A stretch of 64,000 nt of DNA. Origin: Pseudomonas sp. MTM4 (GTDB lineage: Bacteria; Pseudomonadota; Gammaproteobacteria; Pseudomonadales; Pseudomonadaceae). The first letter of the stretch is position 1. Each line of letters starts with the position of its first letter. The position numbers were made by a program, and so were the translations under genes. Location: contig NZ_CP048411.1 in the NCBI RefSeq assembly GCF_019355055.1, forward strand, positions 3,375,501 through 3,439,500, given 5' to 3'. Below the pieces are notes generated by a model. It made no database searches, was not told the DNA's origin, and was given only the letters and a program-made list of their open reading frames with translations. Below are positions 55,290-63,409 of this stretch, one piece after another.

Positions 55290-55688
55290 ATGCGGCAGAA
55301 CACTCATAGCACCCTGATCGGCTATCTCCTGTGGATATTCGGTTTTCTCGGTTCCCACCGCTTCTATTACGGCAAGCCGGTCACCGGAACCATCTGGTTC
55401 TTCACGCTCGGCCTGTTCTTCATCGGCTGGATCATCGACCTGTTCCTGATTCCCTCGATGGACCGCGAGGCCGACATGCGCTTTCAGCCGGGACCGATCG
55501 ATTACACGATTGCCTGGATCCTGCTGACCTTTCTCGGCGTATTCGGCGTGCACCGGACGTATCAGGGCAAATGGATCACAGGGATCATCTACCTGTGCAC
55601 GGGCGGATTGTTCTTCCTCGGCGTGCTCTACGATTTCTGGACGCTGAATGATCAGGTCTCGGTGCGTAACGTAGAAAAGAATCGATAA
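55290..55688 (+). CDS. TM2 domain-containing membrane protein
   Basis: Small inner-membrane protein of 132 residues with two TM2-type modules: GSHRFYYGKPVTGTIWFFTLG with GWIIDLF, then GVHRTYQGKWITGIIYLCTGG with GVLYDFW. Each module has two helices joined by a short polar turn. Function unknown. Divergent from the SOS-boxed radical-SAM operon. Confidence 0.88.
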   Translation: MRQNTHSTLIGYLLWIFGFLGSHRFYYGKPVTGTIWFFTLGLFFIGWIIDLFLIPSMDREADMRFQPGPIDYTIAWILLTFLGVFGVHRTYQGKWITGIIYLCTGGLFFLGVLYDFWTLNDQVSVRNVEKNR

Positions 55689-55694
55689 GCGCAC

Positions 55695-55724
55695 CGGAGG
55701 CTGGACAAAAAAGTCGAGCCTCCG
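55695..55724. terminator. Hairpin between the TM2 gene and pyrC'
   Basis: CGGAGGCT pairs with AGCCTCCG, with an A-rich loop (T-rich on the other strand) and ATTT after it. It lies between convergent genes and probably terminates both. Confidence 0.6.
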
Positions 55725-55734
55725 ATTTCAGGCT

Positions 55735-57006
55735 TCAGATCTGATAGCTGACCCTGCCGTCGACAAGGGCGTAGCGCACCGCGCCCGGCAGGCAGTGGCC
55801 GATGAAGGGGCAGTTGCGGCCTTTCGAATACCAGACCTCGCCCGCGAGGGTCGAGCTGTGCGGATCGAACAGCACTAGGTCCGCTGCCTCGCCGACAGCC
55901 AGGCGTCCAGCGGGTAGCCGCAGGGCGCTAGCCGGGCCGTGGCTCAGGCGGGCGAGCAGAGTCGGCAGGTCCAGCAGGCCGTCTTCCACCAATGTCAGCG
56001 CCAGTGGCAGAAGGATGTCCGCACTGCTGATGCCGGGCTCGGTTTCGCCGAATGGGGCCTGCTTGGCATCTATTTCATGGGGTTGGTGATGACTGGAAAT
56101 GGCTGAGATCACGCCGGACCTGACCGCTTCGCGCAGGCCGTCACGATCGGCCGTGCTGCGCAATGGCGGCTGGACATGGTACAGGCTGGAAAAACCATGC
56201 AACGCTTCATCGGTCAGGATCAACTGATACATCGCCACATCGGCGGTGACCGGCAGGCCGCGCGCCTGGGCATCGGCAATCATCTGTGCGCCGCGAGCGG
56301 TGGTGAGCTGGCTGAAGTGGGCGCGTACGCCGGACTGCTCCACCAGCAACAGGTTGCGGGCCAGCGCAATGGTTTCCGCCGTTTCGGGGATGCCGGCCAG
56401 GCCGAGAAAGGCCGCGCTGGGGCCTTCATGCGCCAGTCCACCTTCGGCCAGGTCGCTGTCCTGGGAATGGATGATGACGGTGAGGTCGAAGGTCGCCGCA
56501 TATTCCAGCGCGCGGCTGAGGTTGCGATTGCTGGTGAAGTTGGTCAGCCCGTTGCCGAAGGCCACGCAGCCTGCATCGCGCAGCGCGACCAGTTCCGATA
56601 GCTGTTCGCCGGCCAGGTTGCGGGTCAGGGCGCCAATCGGAAAGACCTTGGCGTGGCCGGACTCGCGCGCCCGATCGAGAATAAGCTCGGCCACGGCGGC
56701 GGTGTCCAATACCGGTTTGGTTGCGGGCGGACAGCACAGGCTGGTGATGCCGCCGGCGGTGGCCGCGAGTGTCTCGTTGGCAATGCTCCCCTTACGGCTG
56801 TAACCCGGCTCCCGTAGGGCGACGGACAGGTCGACGAGGCCGGGGGCGGCTACCAGCCCTTGGGCGTCGATCGTATGTGCGGCTTCGAAGCCTGCCGGCG
56901 CCTGGCCGATGGCAGCGATCTTGCCGTCTGTACAGTAGATATCGGTGATTTCATCGCGACCGCTGGCAGGGTCGATCAGCCGAGCACCGAGGATCTGGGT
57001 TGGCAT
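55735..57006 (-). CDS. Non-catalytic dihydroorotase-like subunit PyrC' (PyrX)
   Basis: Dihydroorotase homologue of 423 residues that serves as a structural subunit of aspartate transcarbamoylase in pseudomonads. Where an active enzyme has the metal-binding HxH before LREPG, this one has GLVDLSVALREPG (S61, A63), so two zinc ligands are gone; the later DHAPH-type motif reads SSHHQPHEID. The ATG shares its A with the pyrB stop (TGATG). A catalytic dihydroorotase must be encoded elsewhere. Confidence 0.92.
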   Translation of the reverse strand: MPTQILGARLIDPASGRDEITDIYCTDGKIAAIGQAPAGFEAAHTIDAQGLVAAPGLVDLSVALREPGYSRKGSIANETLAATAGGITSLCCPPATKPVLDTAAVAELILDRARESGHAKVFPIGALTRNLAGEQLSELVALRDAGCVAFGNGLTNFTSNRNLSRALEYAATFDLTVIIHSQDSDLAEGGLAHEGPSAAFLGLAGIPETAETIALARNLLLVEQSGVRAHFSQLTTARGAQMIADAQARGLPVTADVAMYQLILTDEALHGFSSLYHVQPPLRSTADRDGLREAVRSGVISAISSHHQPHEIDAKQAPFGETEPGISSADILLPLALTLVEDGLLDLPTLLARLSHGPASALRLPAGRLAVGEAADLVLFDPHSSTLAGEVWYSKGRNCPFIGHCLPGAVRYALVDGRVSYQI

Positions 57007-58022
57007 CAGTTCTGCTCCTCGGCGGCATATTCGTTTTCGAGCTGGCGTTGCGCGGTTTGGCCGCTCATCGCCATGGACAGTACCGCCATGCGGATAGCGA
57101 TGCCGTAGGTCACCTGATTGAGAATCACCGACTGGGCACCGTCGGCTACCGCCGATTCGATTTCCACGCCGCGATTGATCGGCCCCGGATGCATGACGAT
57201 GGCGTCCGGTTTGGCCAGCGCCATGCGTTGCGTGGTCAACCCGTAGAGCCGGTAGAACTCGCCCTCGCTGGGCAGCAGGCCGCCCTGCATGCGCTCGCGT
57301 TGCAGGCGCAGCATGATCACCACATCGACGTCGCGCAGCCCTTCGTTCATGTCGTGGTGGACGCTGACCCCGTATTGCTCCAGCCCCACCGGCAGCAGGG
57401 TTTTCGGGCCGATGACGCGGATGTCTGGGCAGCCCAAGGTCTTCAATGCCAGCATGTTCGAGCGAGCGACGCGCGAATGCAGGATGTCCCCGACGATCGC
57501 TACGGAGAGTTTTTCGAAGTCGCCCTTGTGTCGACGGACGGTGAGCATGTCGAGCATGCCCTGGGTCGGGTGCGCGTGGCGCCCGTCGCCGCCATTGATG
57601 ACCGCAACATCGGGGCAGACGTGCTCGGCAATGAAGTGCGCCGCGCCTGAGTCCGCATGGCGCACGACGAACATGTCGGCCGCCATGGCTTCAAGATTAC
57701 GCAGGGTGTCGGTGAGGGTTTCGCCCTTGCTGGTCGACGAGGTCGAGACGTTCAGCGTGATCACGTCCGCGGACAGGCGTTTAGCCGCCAATTCGAAGGT
57801 GGTGCGCGTGCGCGTGGAGTTTTCGAAAAACACATTGCAGACGGTCTTGCCGCGCAGCAGCGGAACCTTCTTGACCGCTCTGGCGCCGACTTCGAGAAAG
57901 GAGTCGGCCGTGTCGAGTATTTCAGTCAGCAGTTCGCGCGGTAGGCCGTCCAGCGACAGAAAATGGCGCAGTTGACCGTTATCGTTCAGCTGTAGCGGGC
58001 GCTTGGCGTCGAGAGGCGTCAT
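57006..58022 (-). CDS. pyrB: Aspartate carbamoyltransferase catalytic subunit PyrB
   Basis: Catalyses carbamoyl phosphate + aspartate to carbamoyl aspartate, the committed pyrimidine step. The 338 residues have the carbamoyl-phosphate motif [41 protein letters not shown] and [11 protein letters not shown]. The start [12 protein letters not shown] at 58022 matches the pseudomonad N-terminus; an ATG four codons upstream, overlapping the pyrR stop as ATGA, is an alternative. Works with PyrC' as a dodecameric complex. Confidence 0.95.
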   Translation of the reverse strand: MTPLDAKRPLQLNDNGQLRHFLSLDGLPRELLTEILDTADSFLEVGARAVKKVPLLRGKTVCNVFFENSTRTRTTFELAAKRLSADVITLNVSTSSTSKGETLTDTLRNLEAMAADMFVVRHADSGAAHFIAEHVCPDVAVINGGDGRHAHPTQGMLDMLTVRRHKGDFEKLSVAIVGDILHSRVARSNMLALKTLGCPDIRVIGPKTLLPVGLEQYGVSVHHDMNEGLRDVDVVIMLRLQRERMQGGLLPSEGEFYRLYGLTTQRMALAKPDAIVMHPGPINRGVEIESAVADGAQSVILNQVTYGIAIRMAVLSMAMSGQTAQRQLENEYAAEEQN

Positions 58023-58030
58023 CGAAGATC

Positions 58031-58543
58031 TCATTGGGCGGAAACGAGGGTCTGTAGCTCAAGAGCGAGCGGCGACGGACCGAGCAGCTTGATCCGTTGA
58101 TCGGGCGCCAAGGATAGCGTCGCGCCAACCACATCTGGCCGGATAGGCAATTCACGGGCGTCGAGATCCAGCAGGCACACCAGACTGACGCTGGCGGGCC
58201 GGCCATAGTCGAACAGCTCGTTGAGCGCGGCGCGAATGGTGCGGCCGCTCATCAGCACGTCATCGATCAGCACCAAGTGCTGGCCTTCGATCTCGAATGG
58301 CAGCGCCGATGGGCGAACCTGCGGATGCAGACCGTTCTGGGTGAAATCGTCGCGATAAAAAGAGACGTCCAGAACGCCGAGCGCTTCCTGCTGGCCGCGC
58401 AGGTCCAGAAGCGCCTGAGCAACCCATACGCCGCCAGTGTGGATGCCGATGAAATGGGGCTCGGTTATGCCGTGCCTGGTGAGGTGTCGATCCAGCGCTG
58501 CGGCCATTTCGGGCAGTAGCTGATCGGGGTTCGGCAATGTCAT
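58031..58543 (-). CDS. pyrR: Bifunctional pyr regulator / uracil phosphoribosyltransferase PyrR
   Basis: PRTase-fold protein of 170 residues with the PRPP loop [18 protein letters not shown] and the N-terminal [12 protein letters not shown]. In Gram-positives it attenuates pyr operons by binding mRNA; in Pseudomonas its regulatory role is less clear, and it has uracil phosphoribosyltransferase activity in some species. GGAGAACCC precedes the ATG at 58543. The longer open frame upstream is not conserved. Confidence 0.92.
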   Translation of the reverse strand: MTLPNPDQLLPEMAAALDRHLTRHGITEPHFIGIHTGGVWVAQALLDLRGQQEALGVLDVSFYRDDFTQNGLHPQVRPSALPFEIEGQHLVLIDDVLMSGRTIRAALNELFDYGRPASVSLVCLLDLDARELPIRPDVVGATLSLAPDQRIKLLGPSPLALELQTLVSAQ

Positions 58544-58563
58544 GGGTTCTCCTTGATGGCGGC

Positions 58564-58992
58564 TCAGGCGGTTTGCTGCGCGGCCAGCCAGCCTTCGAGC
58601 AAAAGCGCCGCGGCCAGGGCGTCGACAGGACGCTCGCGATAACCGCCTTGCTGTCCGTTGCGCAGGCGTTCGCCTTTGGCTTCGTAAGTCGTCAGGCGCT
58701 CGTCGTGGGTATGCACTGGCAGATTGAAGCGGCCATTGAGGCGCCGGGCGAACTTTACCGCACGATCGCTCATTTCGCTGGGGCTGCCATCCATGTTCAG
58801 CGGCAGGCCCACCACCAGCGCGTCCGGCTGCCACTCGCGCAGCAACGCCTCGATCTGCGACCAGTTGGGCACGCCATTCTGCGCCTTGAGCACGCAGAGT
58901 TCGCGCGCCTGGCCGGTAACGGCCTGGCCGACCGCGACGCCGATCTGTTTAGTACCGTAATCGAAACCCAGCAACAGACGCAGGGTGCTCAT
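58564..58992 (-). CDS. ruvX: Holliday junction resolvase-like protein RuvX (YqgF)
   Basis: RNase H-fold protein of 142 residues that matures pre-16S rRNA in E. coli and resembles Holliday junction resolvases. Motifs: [25 protein letters not shown] and [10 protein letters not shown], with the final acidic residue in [16 protein letters not shown]. Its start overlaps the algH stop by four bases (ATGA), the usual yqgE-yqgF pairing. Confidence 0.94.
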   Translation of the reverse strand: MSTLRLLLGFDYGTKQIGVAVGQAVTGQARELCVLKAQNGVPNWSQIEALLREWQPDALVVGLPLNMDGSPSEMSDRAVKFARRLNGRFNLPVHTHDERLTTYEAKGERLRNGQQGGYRERPVDALAAALLLEGWLAAQQTA

Positions 58993-59558
58993 GCGTGGCC
59001 CACCTGTGTGCTAAGCAGGCCGAGGTCGACACCCAGCGATGCGGCGGCTGCATTCAGGCGCTGATCGTAAGGCAGGTCGAAGAGAATGTGTGGTTGTGCC
59101 GGACAGCTCAGCCAGGCATTGTCGATCAGCTCAGCCTCCAGCTGGCCTGGCTCCCAACCTGCGTAGCCGAGGGCGATGAAATGCTGTTTGGGGCCGTAAC
59201 CGTCGGCTATGGAGAAGAGCACGTCCTGGGAGGTGGTGACCCCTAGCTGACCGAGGCCGAGCGTAGCTTGAAACTGAGCATCGGCCGGATGCAGCACGAA
59301 GCCTCTATCAGTTTGTACCGGCCCGCCTGAGAAGACCGTTACCTGTTGGCTCGCAGGGTCGGCGGGCTCATCCGGGCGCAACTGTTCCAGTATGTCGAGC
59401 AGGTTCAAACCGCTTGGGCGATTGATGATGAGGCCCATCGCGCCGTCCCGATTGTGCTCCACCAGATAGATCAATGCCTGGGCAAAATTAGGGTCCGCCA
59501 TGTGCGGCATGGCAATCAGGAAATGATGCTTGAGATAGGACGTCTTGGCGTTTTTCAT
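58989..59558 (-). CDS. algH: YqgE/AlgH family protein
   Basis: A 189-residue protein of the UPF0301 family with LKHHFLIAMPHMADPNF, GAMGLIINRPSG and VFSGGPVQTDRGFVLH. In P. aeruginosa algH affects alginate gene expression; biochemical function is unresolved. The start at 59558 (MKNAKTSYLKHHFL) leaves out an unconserved 12-residue extension. First of the algH-ruvX-pyrR-pyrB-pyrC' run. Confidence 0.92.
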   Translation of the reverse strand: MKNAKTSYLKHHFLIAMPHMADPNFAQALIYLVEHNRDGAMGLIINRPSGLNLLDILEQLRPDEPADPASQQVTVFSGGPVQTDRGFVLHPADAQFQATLGLGQLGVTTSQDVLFSIADGYGPKQHFIALGYAGWEPGQLEAELIDNAWLSCPAQPHILFDLPYDQRLNAAAASLGVDLGLLSTQVGHA

Positions 59559-59579
59559 GCGGGCTAGTTTCGGGCTTCG

Positions 59580-59690
59580 ACGCGGCGGCTTCAAGCTTCA
59601 AAAAGCAGCGATAAGCTTCAAGCGGCGAGCTTCAGGTAAAGCGGAAGCCTGGCAGCCGTTCGGGGCCAGTCGCTACTCCTGGCCGCTTGC
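59580..59690. repeat. GCTTCAAGC low-complexity repeat between tonB and algH
   Basis: Imperfect units around GCTTCAAGCTTCAA and AAGCTTCAAGCGGCGAGCTTCAG, similar to the tract upstream of tonB and to the one inside hemW. Ends in CTCCTGGCCGCTTGCGGCTTATTGG near the tonB stop, which includes short hairpin arms. Confidence 0.5.
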
Positions 59691-59693
59691 GGC

Positions 59694-60593
59694 TTATTGG
59701 CTCGACAGGCGGTCGCCGCGCTCGAAACGCCAGGTTCTGATAATTTCCACCTGATCGAATTTCTGCGCGAGCTCTCCCGAGAAGGGCGCGAACGGTGCTG
59801 CGAGCCTGACGATGCGCATGGCGGCCTCGTCGAGCACCGCCTGCCCCGACGACTCAAGCACCCGAAGCTCCTGCACGGTACCGTTGCGGTCAACCACCAC
59901 CAGCATGCGCAAACTACCGTAGATCCTTTGACGACGCGCTTCGTCGGGGTAGTTGAGATTGCCGATGCGCTCGACTTTTTTGCGCCATTCATCGCGATAC
60001 CAGGCGCTGATGTCACGCATGGTGGCCGCGCTGTTCTGGCGGCTGACGCGCGGCCGTTTGGCATATTGCTCGACCTGCTGGGCGAGCTCTGCCTCAAGGC
60101 TGGCGATTTCAGCGCTCAGTTGCGAACTGTCAAAGACCGGTGCCGGCTGTGCCTGCGGTTGCGGCTCGTTCTTCTGCGGCTTGGTCGGGGTCTTGTCCGG
60201 CTGCGGCGCGCGCGTTGATACGGCGGTCTTTACCGGTGCCTCGCTCCGGTTGCTTGGTGGCGGCGAGGCGGCCGGCGTGACCTTGCGCACCTGGTTGTCC
60301 TGGAACGGCGCCTGCTCGGTCGTTTTCGGAGATGCCTTGTGTTCCAGGGTGCCGCTGCCCTGTTGGTTATCTTGTGCCAGGAAATCGGCGTCCTTGGGTT
60401 TTTCTTCGCTTTTGAAGGTGGAGAGAGTGATTTCCAGCGACTTGCTGATCTGCTTCGGTTCGCTCAGGGAGAAGCCAAGGCCAAGGATCAAGACTGCGTG
60501 CAGTACGGCTGCGAGAAATATCGTGAAGCCGAGACGATCCGCCGGACGAACGCCGGTGTTGGCAGGGAGGGGTTGGCGTGTAGCGGCGTTCAT
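59694..60593 (-). CDS. TonB-family energy transducer
   Basis: Inner-membrane anchored protein of 299 residues that couples the proton-motive force to outer-membrane receptors or a dedicated partner. It has a short cytoplasmic start, a membrane helix (about 21-42, FTIFLAAVLHAVLILGLGFSL) and a P/K/Q-rich periplasmic spacer (about 60-160). The C-terminal TonB domain follows (NYPDEARRQRIYGSLRMLVVV, with a final VEIIRTWRFERGD). No exbB/exbD are adjacent. The corresponding gene in P. aeruginosa (tonB3) is needed for twitching; that link is from memory. Confidence 0.88.
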   Translation of the reverse strand: MNAATRQPLPANTGVRPADRLGFTIFLAAVLHAVLILGLGFSLSEPKQISKSLEITLSTFKSEEKPKDADFLAQDNQQGSGTLEHKASPKTTEQAPFQDNQVRKVTPAASPPPSNRSEAPVKTAVSTRAPQPDKTPTKPQKNEPQPQAQPAPVFDSSQLSAEIASLEAELAQQVEQYAKRPRVSRQNSAATMRDISAWYRDEWRKKVERIGNLNYPDEARRQRIYGSLRMLVVVDRNGTVQELRVLESSGQAVLDEAAMRIVRLAAPFAPFSGELAQKFDQVEIIRTWRFERGDRLSSQ

Positions 60594-60627
60594 CGAATGT
60601 CGGTCGGCTAGAGGTGCGCGCAGTCTG

Positions 60628-60752
60628 CCGACTTTGAGCTTGAGGCCGCAAGCTTCAAACTCAAAGCTGATAGCTCGGTCATAGAAAAGCGGTTAGAAGC
60701 TTGAAGCTGGAAGGAAAGAGCTGGCAGCCCCTGCATTTCCAGTTTCCAACTT
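60628..60752. repeat. GAAGCTTGAAGCTGGAAG low-complexity repeat between gshB and tonB
   Basis: Imperfect units CAAGCTTCAAACTCAAAGCT, AGAAGCTTGAAGCTGGAAGG and TTTCCAGTTTCCAAC fill the 5' flank of tonB. Same sequence style as the tract on its other side. Confidence 0.5.
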
Positions 60753-61703
60753 TTAGCGCTTCAGCTTTCCGGCGATCGCATCCATCAGGCGTTCCGCTAT
60801 GCGCGTGTCGAACGCATTGTCGATCTCGCGAATGCAGGTCGGGCTGGTGATGTTGATTTCAGTGAGGAAGTCACCGATCACGTCCAGCCCGACGAACAGC
60901 AGCCCGCGCTTGCGCAGCTCTGGCCCGACGATGGCTGCGATCTCCCTGTCGCGGTCGGATAGCGGTTGTGCGACGCCGCGCCCGCCAGCGGCGAGATTGC
61001 CGCGGGTTTCGCCGGCTGCCGGAATGCGAGCCAGACAGTAGGGCACCGGCTCGCCATCGATCATCAGAATTCGCTTGTCGCCGTCCTTGATGGCCGGGAT
61101 GTAGCGCTGCGCCATGATCTGGCGGTTGCCGTGTTCAGTCAGCACTTCGAGGATCACTGAAAGGTTGGGGTCGCCTTCGCGGTGACGGAAAATCGAGGCG
61201 CCGCCCATTTCATCCAGTGGTTTGAGAATGATGTCACGCTGCTCGCGGGCAAACTCCCGCAGAATGTCGGACCGTCGACTGACAAGCGTTGGCGGCGTGC
61301 ATTGCGGGAATTGGGTAGCGAAGAACTTCTCGTTGCAATCACGTAGGCTCTGCGGTCGGTTCACTACCAGCGTGCCGGCTTGTTCAGCGAGTTCCAGCAG
61401 GTAGGTCGCGTATACGTACTCGCTGTTGAAAGGCGGGTCCTTGCGCATCAGGATGACGTCGAGTTCAGCGAGAGGGATGTCAAGCTCGTCGCCGGTTTCG
61501 TACCAGTGCTGGGGATCGTTGAAGACCTTGAGCGGGCGCATGCGGGCGCGCGCTTCGCCGCCTAGCTGGTACAAGTCGCGCTGCTCCATATAGTAGATCG
61601 TCCAGCTGCGAGCCTGGGCTGCCAGCAGCATGGCCAGGGAGCTGTCCTTCTTGAATGCGATCTGCGCGATTGGGTCCATGATGATCCCGACGCGAACAGT
61701 CAT
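60753..61703 (-). CDS. gshB: Glutathione synthetase GshB
   Basis: ATP-grasp enzyme joining gamma-glutamylcysteine and glycine. The 316 residues begin VGIIMDPIAQIAFKKDSSLAML, and contain ILMRKDPPFNSEYVYATYLLE, ILKPLDEMGG (ATP-grasp lysine) and EINITSPTCIREID (metal/ATP site). Length is normal. Divergent from pilG with a 235-base gap. Confidence 0.96.
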   Translation of the reverse strand: MTVRVGIIMDPIAQIAFKKDSSLAMLLAAQARSWTIYYMEQRDLYQLGGEARARMRPLKVFNDPQHWYETGDELDIPLAELDVILMRKDPPFNSEYVYATYLLELAEQAGTLVVNRPQSLRDCNEKFFATQFPQCTPPTLVSRRSDILREFAREQRDIILKPLDEMGGASIFRHREGDPNLSVILEVLTEHGNRQIMAQRYIPAIKDGDKRILMIDGEPVPYCLARIPAAGETRGNLAAGGRGVAQPLSDRDREIAAIVGPELRKRGLLFVGLDVIGDFLTEINITSPTCIREIDNAFDTRIAERLMDAIAGKLKR

Positions 61704-61938
61704 GTGATGATCTCCAACGAGGGGGCAGAACAGGGCTGCCGAGGCTGAAATGTCGACGCAGATTGGCGGTGGATGTGCGTTGGGTCAAGGAAAATCCCGC
61801 TGCTACGGTGGCGGATGGCTTGCATTTGAGGAGTGTGCTAAAAAGGTCCGGCGATTGGGTGCAGCCCATCGATGGCAGGGCCTCTAGCGCACTGACATAA
61901 CGATAAACTACGACTCACCGAGGCGATGGTAGGGCGAA

Positions 61939-62346
61939 ATGGAACAGCACTCCGAGGGCTTGAAGGTCATGGTGATCGACGATTCGAAAACGATTCGTCG
62001 CACCGCCGAAACGCTGCTGAAGAAAGTAGGTTGTGATGTGATCACGGCGGTGGATGGCTTCGATGCGCTCGCCAAGATAGCGGATAGCCGCCCACGCATC
62101 ATTTTCGTCGATATCATGATGCCTCGGCTTGATGGTTATCAGACTTGCGCGCTGATCAAGAACAACAGTTCGTTCAAGTCCACGCCGGTAATCATGCTGT
62201 CTTCCAAGGATGGCCTGTTCGACAAGGCCAAAGGGCGGATTGTGGGGTCGGACCAATACCTCACCAAGCCTTTCAGCAAAGAAGAGTTGCTCGGTGCTAT
62301 CAAGGCTCACGTGCCTGATTTCGCACCGATAGAGCAAGTATCCTGA
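61939..62346 (+). CDS. pilG: Twitching motility response regulator PilG
   Basis: CheY-like single-domain receiver of 135 residues; phosphoacceptor D58 in FVDIMMPRLDG, acidic pocket DD at 14-15 and K in YLTKPFSKEEL. In P. aeruginosa PilG receives phosphate from the hybrid kinase ChpA and promotes pilus extension and cAMP signalling. First gene of the pilGHIJ operon. Confidence 0.95.
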   Translation: MEQHSEGLKVMVIDDSKTIRRTAETLLKKVGCDVITAVDGFDALAKIADSRPRIIFVDIMMPRLDGYQTCALIKNNSSFKSTPVIMLSSKDGLFDKAKGRIVGSDQYLTKPFSKEELLGAIKAHVPDFAPIEQVS

Positions 62347-62389
62347 AGTTCGGCCCTGTGTGCCGCTGAAGCCTTTCCGTGGAGAAATC

Positions 62390-62755
62390 ATGGCTCGCGT
62401 TCTGATTGTTGATGACTCGCCGACCGAGATGTACAAGTTGACGGCCATGCTGGAGAAGCATGGTCATGTCGTTCTGAAGGCCGAAAACGGCGCCGATGGC
62501 GTAGCGCTCGCTCGTCAGGAAAAACCCGATGCGGTTCTGATGGACATCGTCATGCCTGGCCTGAATGGCTTTCAGGCTACTCGCCAACTGACCAAAGATG
62601 CTGAAACCAGTCACATTCCGGTGATCATTGTGACGACCAAGGATCAGGAAACCGATAAGGTCTGGGGCAAGCGTCAAGGCGCCAAGGATTATCTGACCAA
62701 ACCGGTAGATGAAGCGACACTGCTGAAGACCCTGAACGCGGTACTCGCCGGTTAG
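62390..62755 (+). CDS. pilH: Twitching motility response regulator PilH
   Basis: CheY-like receiver of 121 residues with D52 (LMDIVMPGLNG), DDSPTEMYK at 8-16 and DYLTKPVDE. PilH opposes or balances PilG in control of pilus retraction and of the ChpA phosphorelay. GGAG lies seven bases before the ATG at 62390. Confidence 0.95.
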   Translation: MARVLIVDDSPTEMYKLTAMLEKHGHVVLKAENGADGVALARQEKPDAVLMDIVMPGLNGFQATRQLTKDAETSHIPVIIVTTKDQETDKVWGKRQGAKDYLTKPVDEATLLKTLNAVLAG

Positions 62756-62793
62756 TCGGCGGTTTGCAATTCGAACAAGGGATGTTGCCAGTA

Positions 62794-63330
62794 ATGTCGG
62801 ATACGCCTACGCCGTTTCAGCGACTCCTAGAGATTGATGCTCGTTGTCGCGCAATGGCCGCCGGACTGCCTTCGCAGCAGGAAGCCATTCAGACCTGGGC
62901 TGGTATCGGTTTTCGGATGGGGGGGCGACTGTTCGTTGCTCCGATGGGAGAGGTCGGCGAAATACTCCATGAGCCACGCTATACCTTGCTGCCCGGTGTG
63001 AAAACCTGGGTCAAGGGTGTGGCGAACGTGCGCGGCAGGCTATTGCCGATCATGGATCTGTGCGGTTATTTCGGCCTGGAATTGTCGGCGCTGCGCAAAC
63101 AGCGGCGCGTGCTGGTGGTCGATCACCGGGAAGTGTTTGCGGGACTGACGGTCGATGAAGTGTTCGGCATGCAATATTTCCCGGTAGATGCCTTCTCCGA
63201 GCAATTGCCCCCGGTCGAGGCGTCGATTCAGCCCTTCATTCATGGTGTCTTTCAGCGTGAGCAGCCCTGGCTGGTCTTCAGTCCGCACGCGCTTGCCGCG
63301 CACCAGACATTTCTGGACGTGGCGTATTGA
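62794..63330 (+). CDS. pilI: Type IV pilus chemosensory coupling protein PilI (CheW-like)
   Basis: CheW-domain protein of 178 residues that links the receptor PilJ to the kinase ChpA. Motifs: GRLFVAPMGEVGEILHEPRYTLLPGVKTWVKGVANVRGRLLPIMDL and FAGLTVDEVFGM. The start MSDTPTPFQRLLEID at 62794 is preferred over an ATG ten codons upstream. Confidence 0.94.
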   Translation: MSDTPTPFQRLLEIDARCRAMAAGLPSQQEAIQTWAGIGFRMGGRLFVAPMGEVGEILHEPRYTLLPGVKTWVKGVANVRGRLLPIMDLCGYFGLELSALRKQRRVLVVDHREVFAGLTVDEVFGMQYFPVDAFSEQLPPVEASIQPFIHGVFQREQPWLVFSPHALAAHQTFLDVAY

Positions 63331-63339
63331 TTTAGGTGG

Positions 63340-63361
63340 GGTCGGCTGATGCCGGCCTTTT
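63340..63361 (+). terminator. Hairpin plus T-run between pilI and pilJ
   Basis: GGTCGGC-TGAT-GCCGGCC, with one T-G pair, is followed directly by TTTT. It lies ten bases after the pilI stop and 48 before pilJ, so it may attenuate transcription into pilJ. Confidence 0.5.
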
Positions 63362-63409
63362 GGTTCTTGGAAGGAAACGTACGGGTGGTCCAGGCGGGGG
63401 CCGGAAAAA

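Noticed and set aside
58022..58034. pyrB start at 58034 (ATGA overlap with pyrR)
   Set aside because: Kept as an alternative only. The residues added are not part of the conserved N-terminus, while [12 protein letters not shown] at 58022 fits other pseudomonad PyrB proteins.
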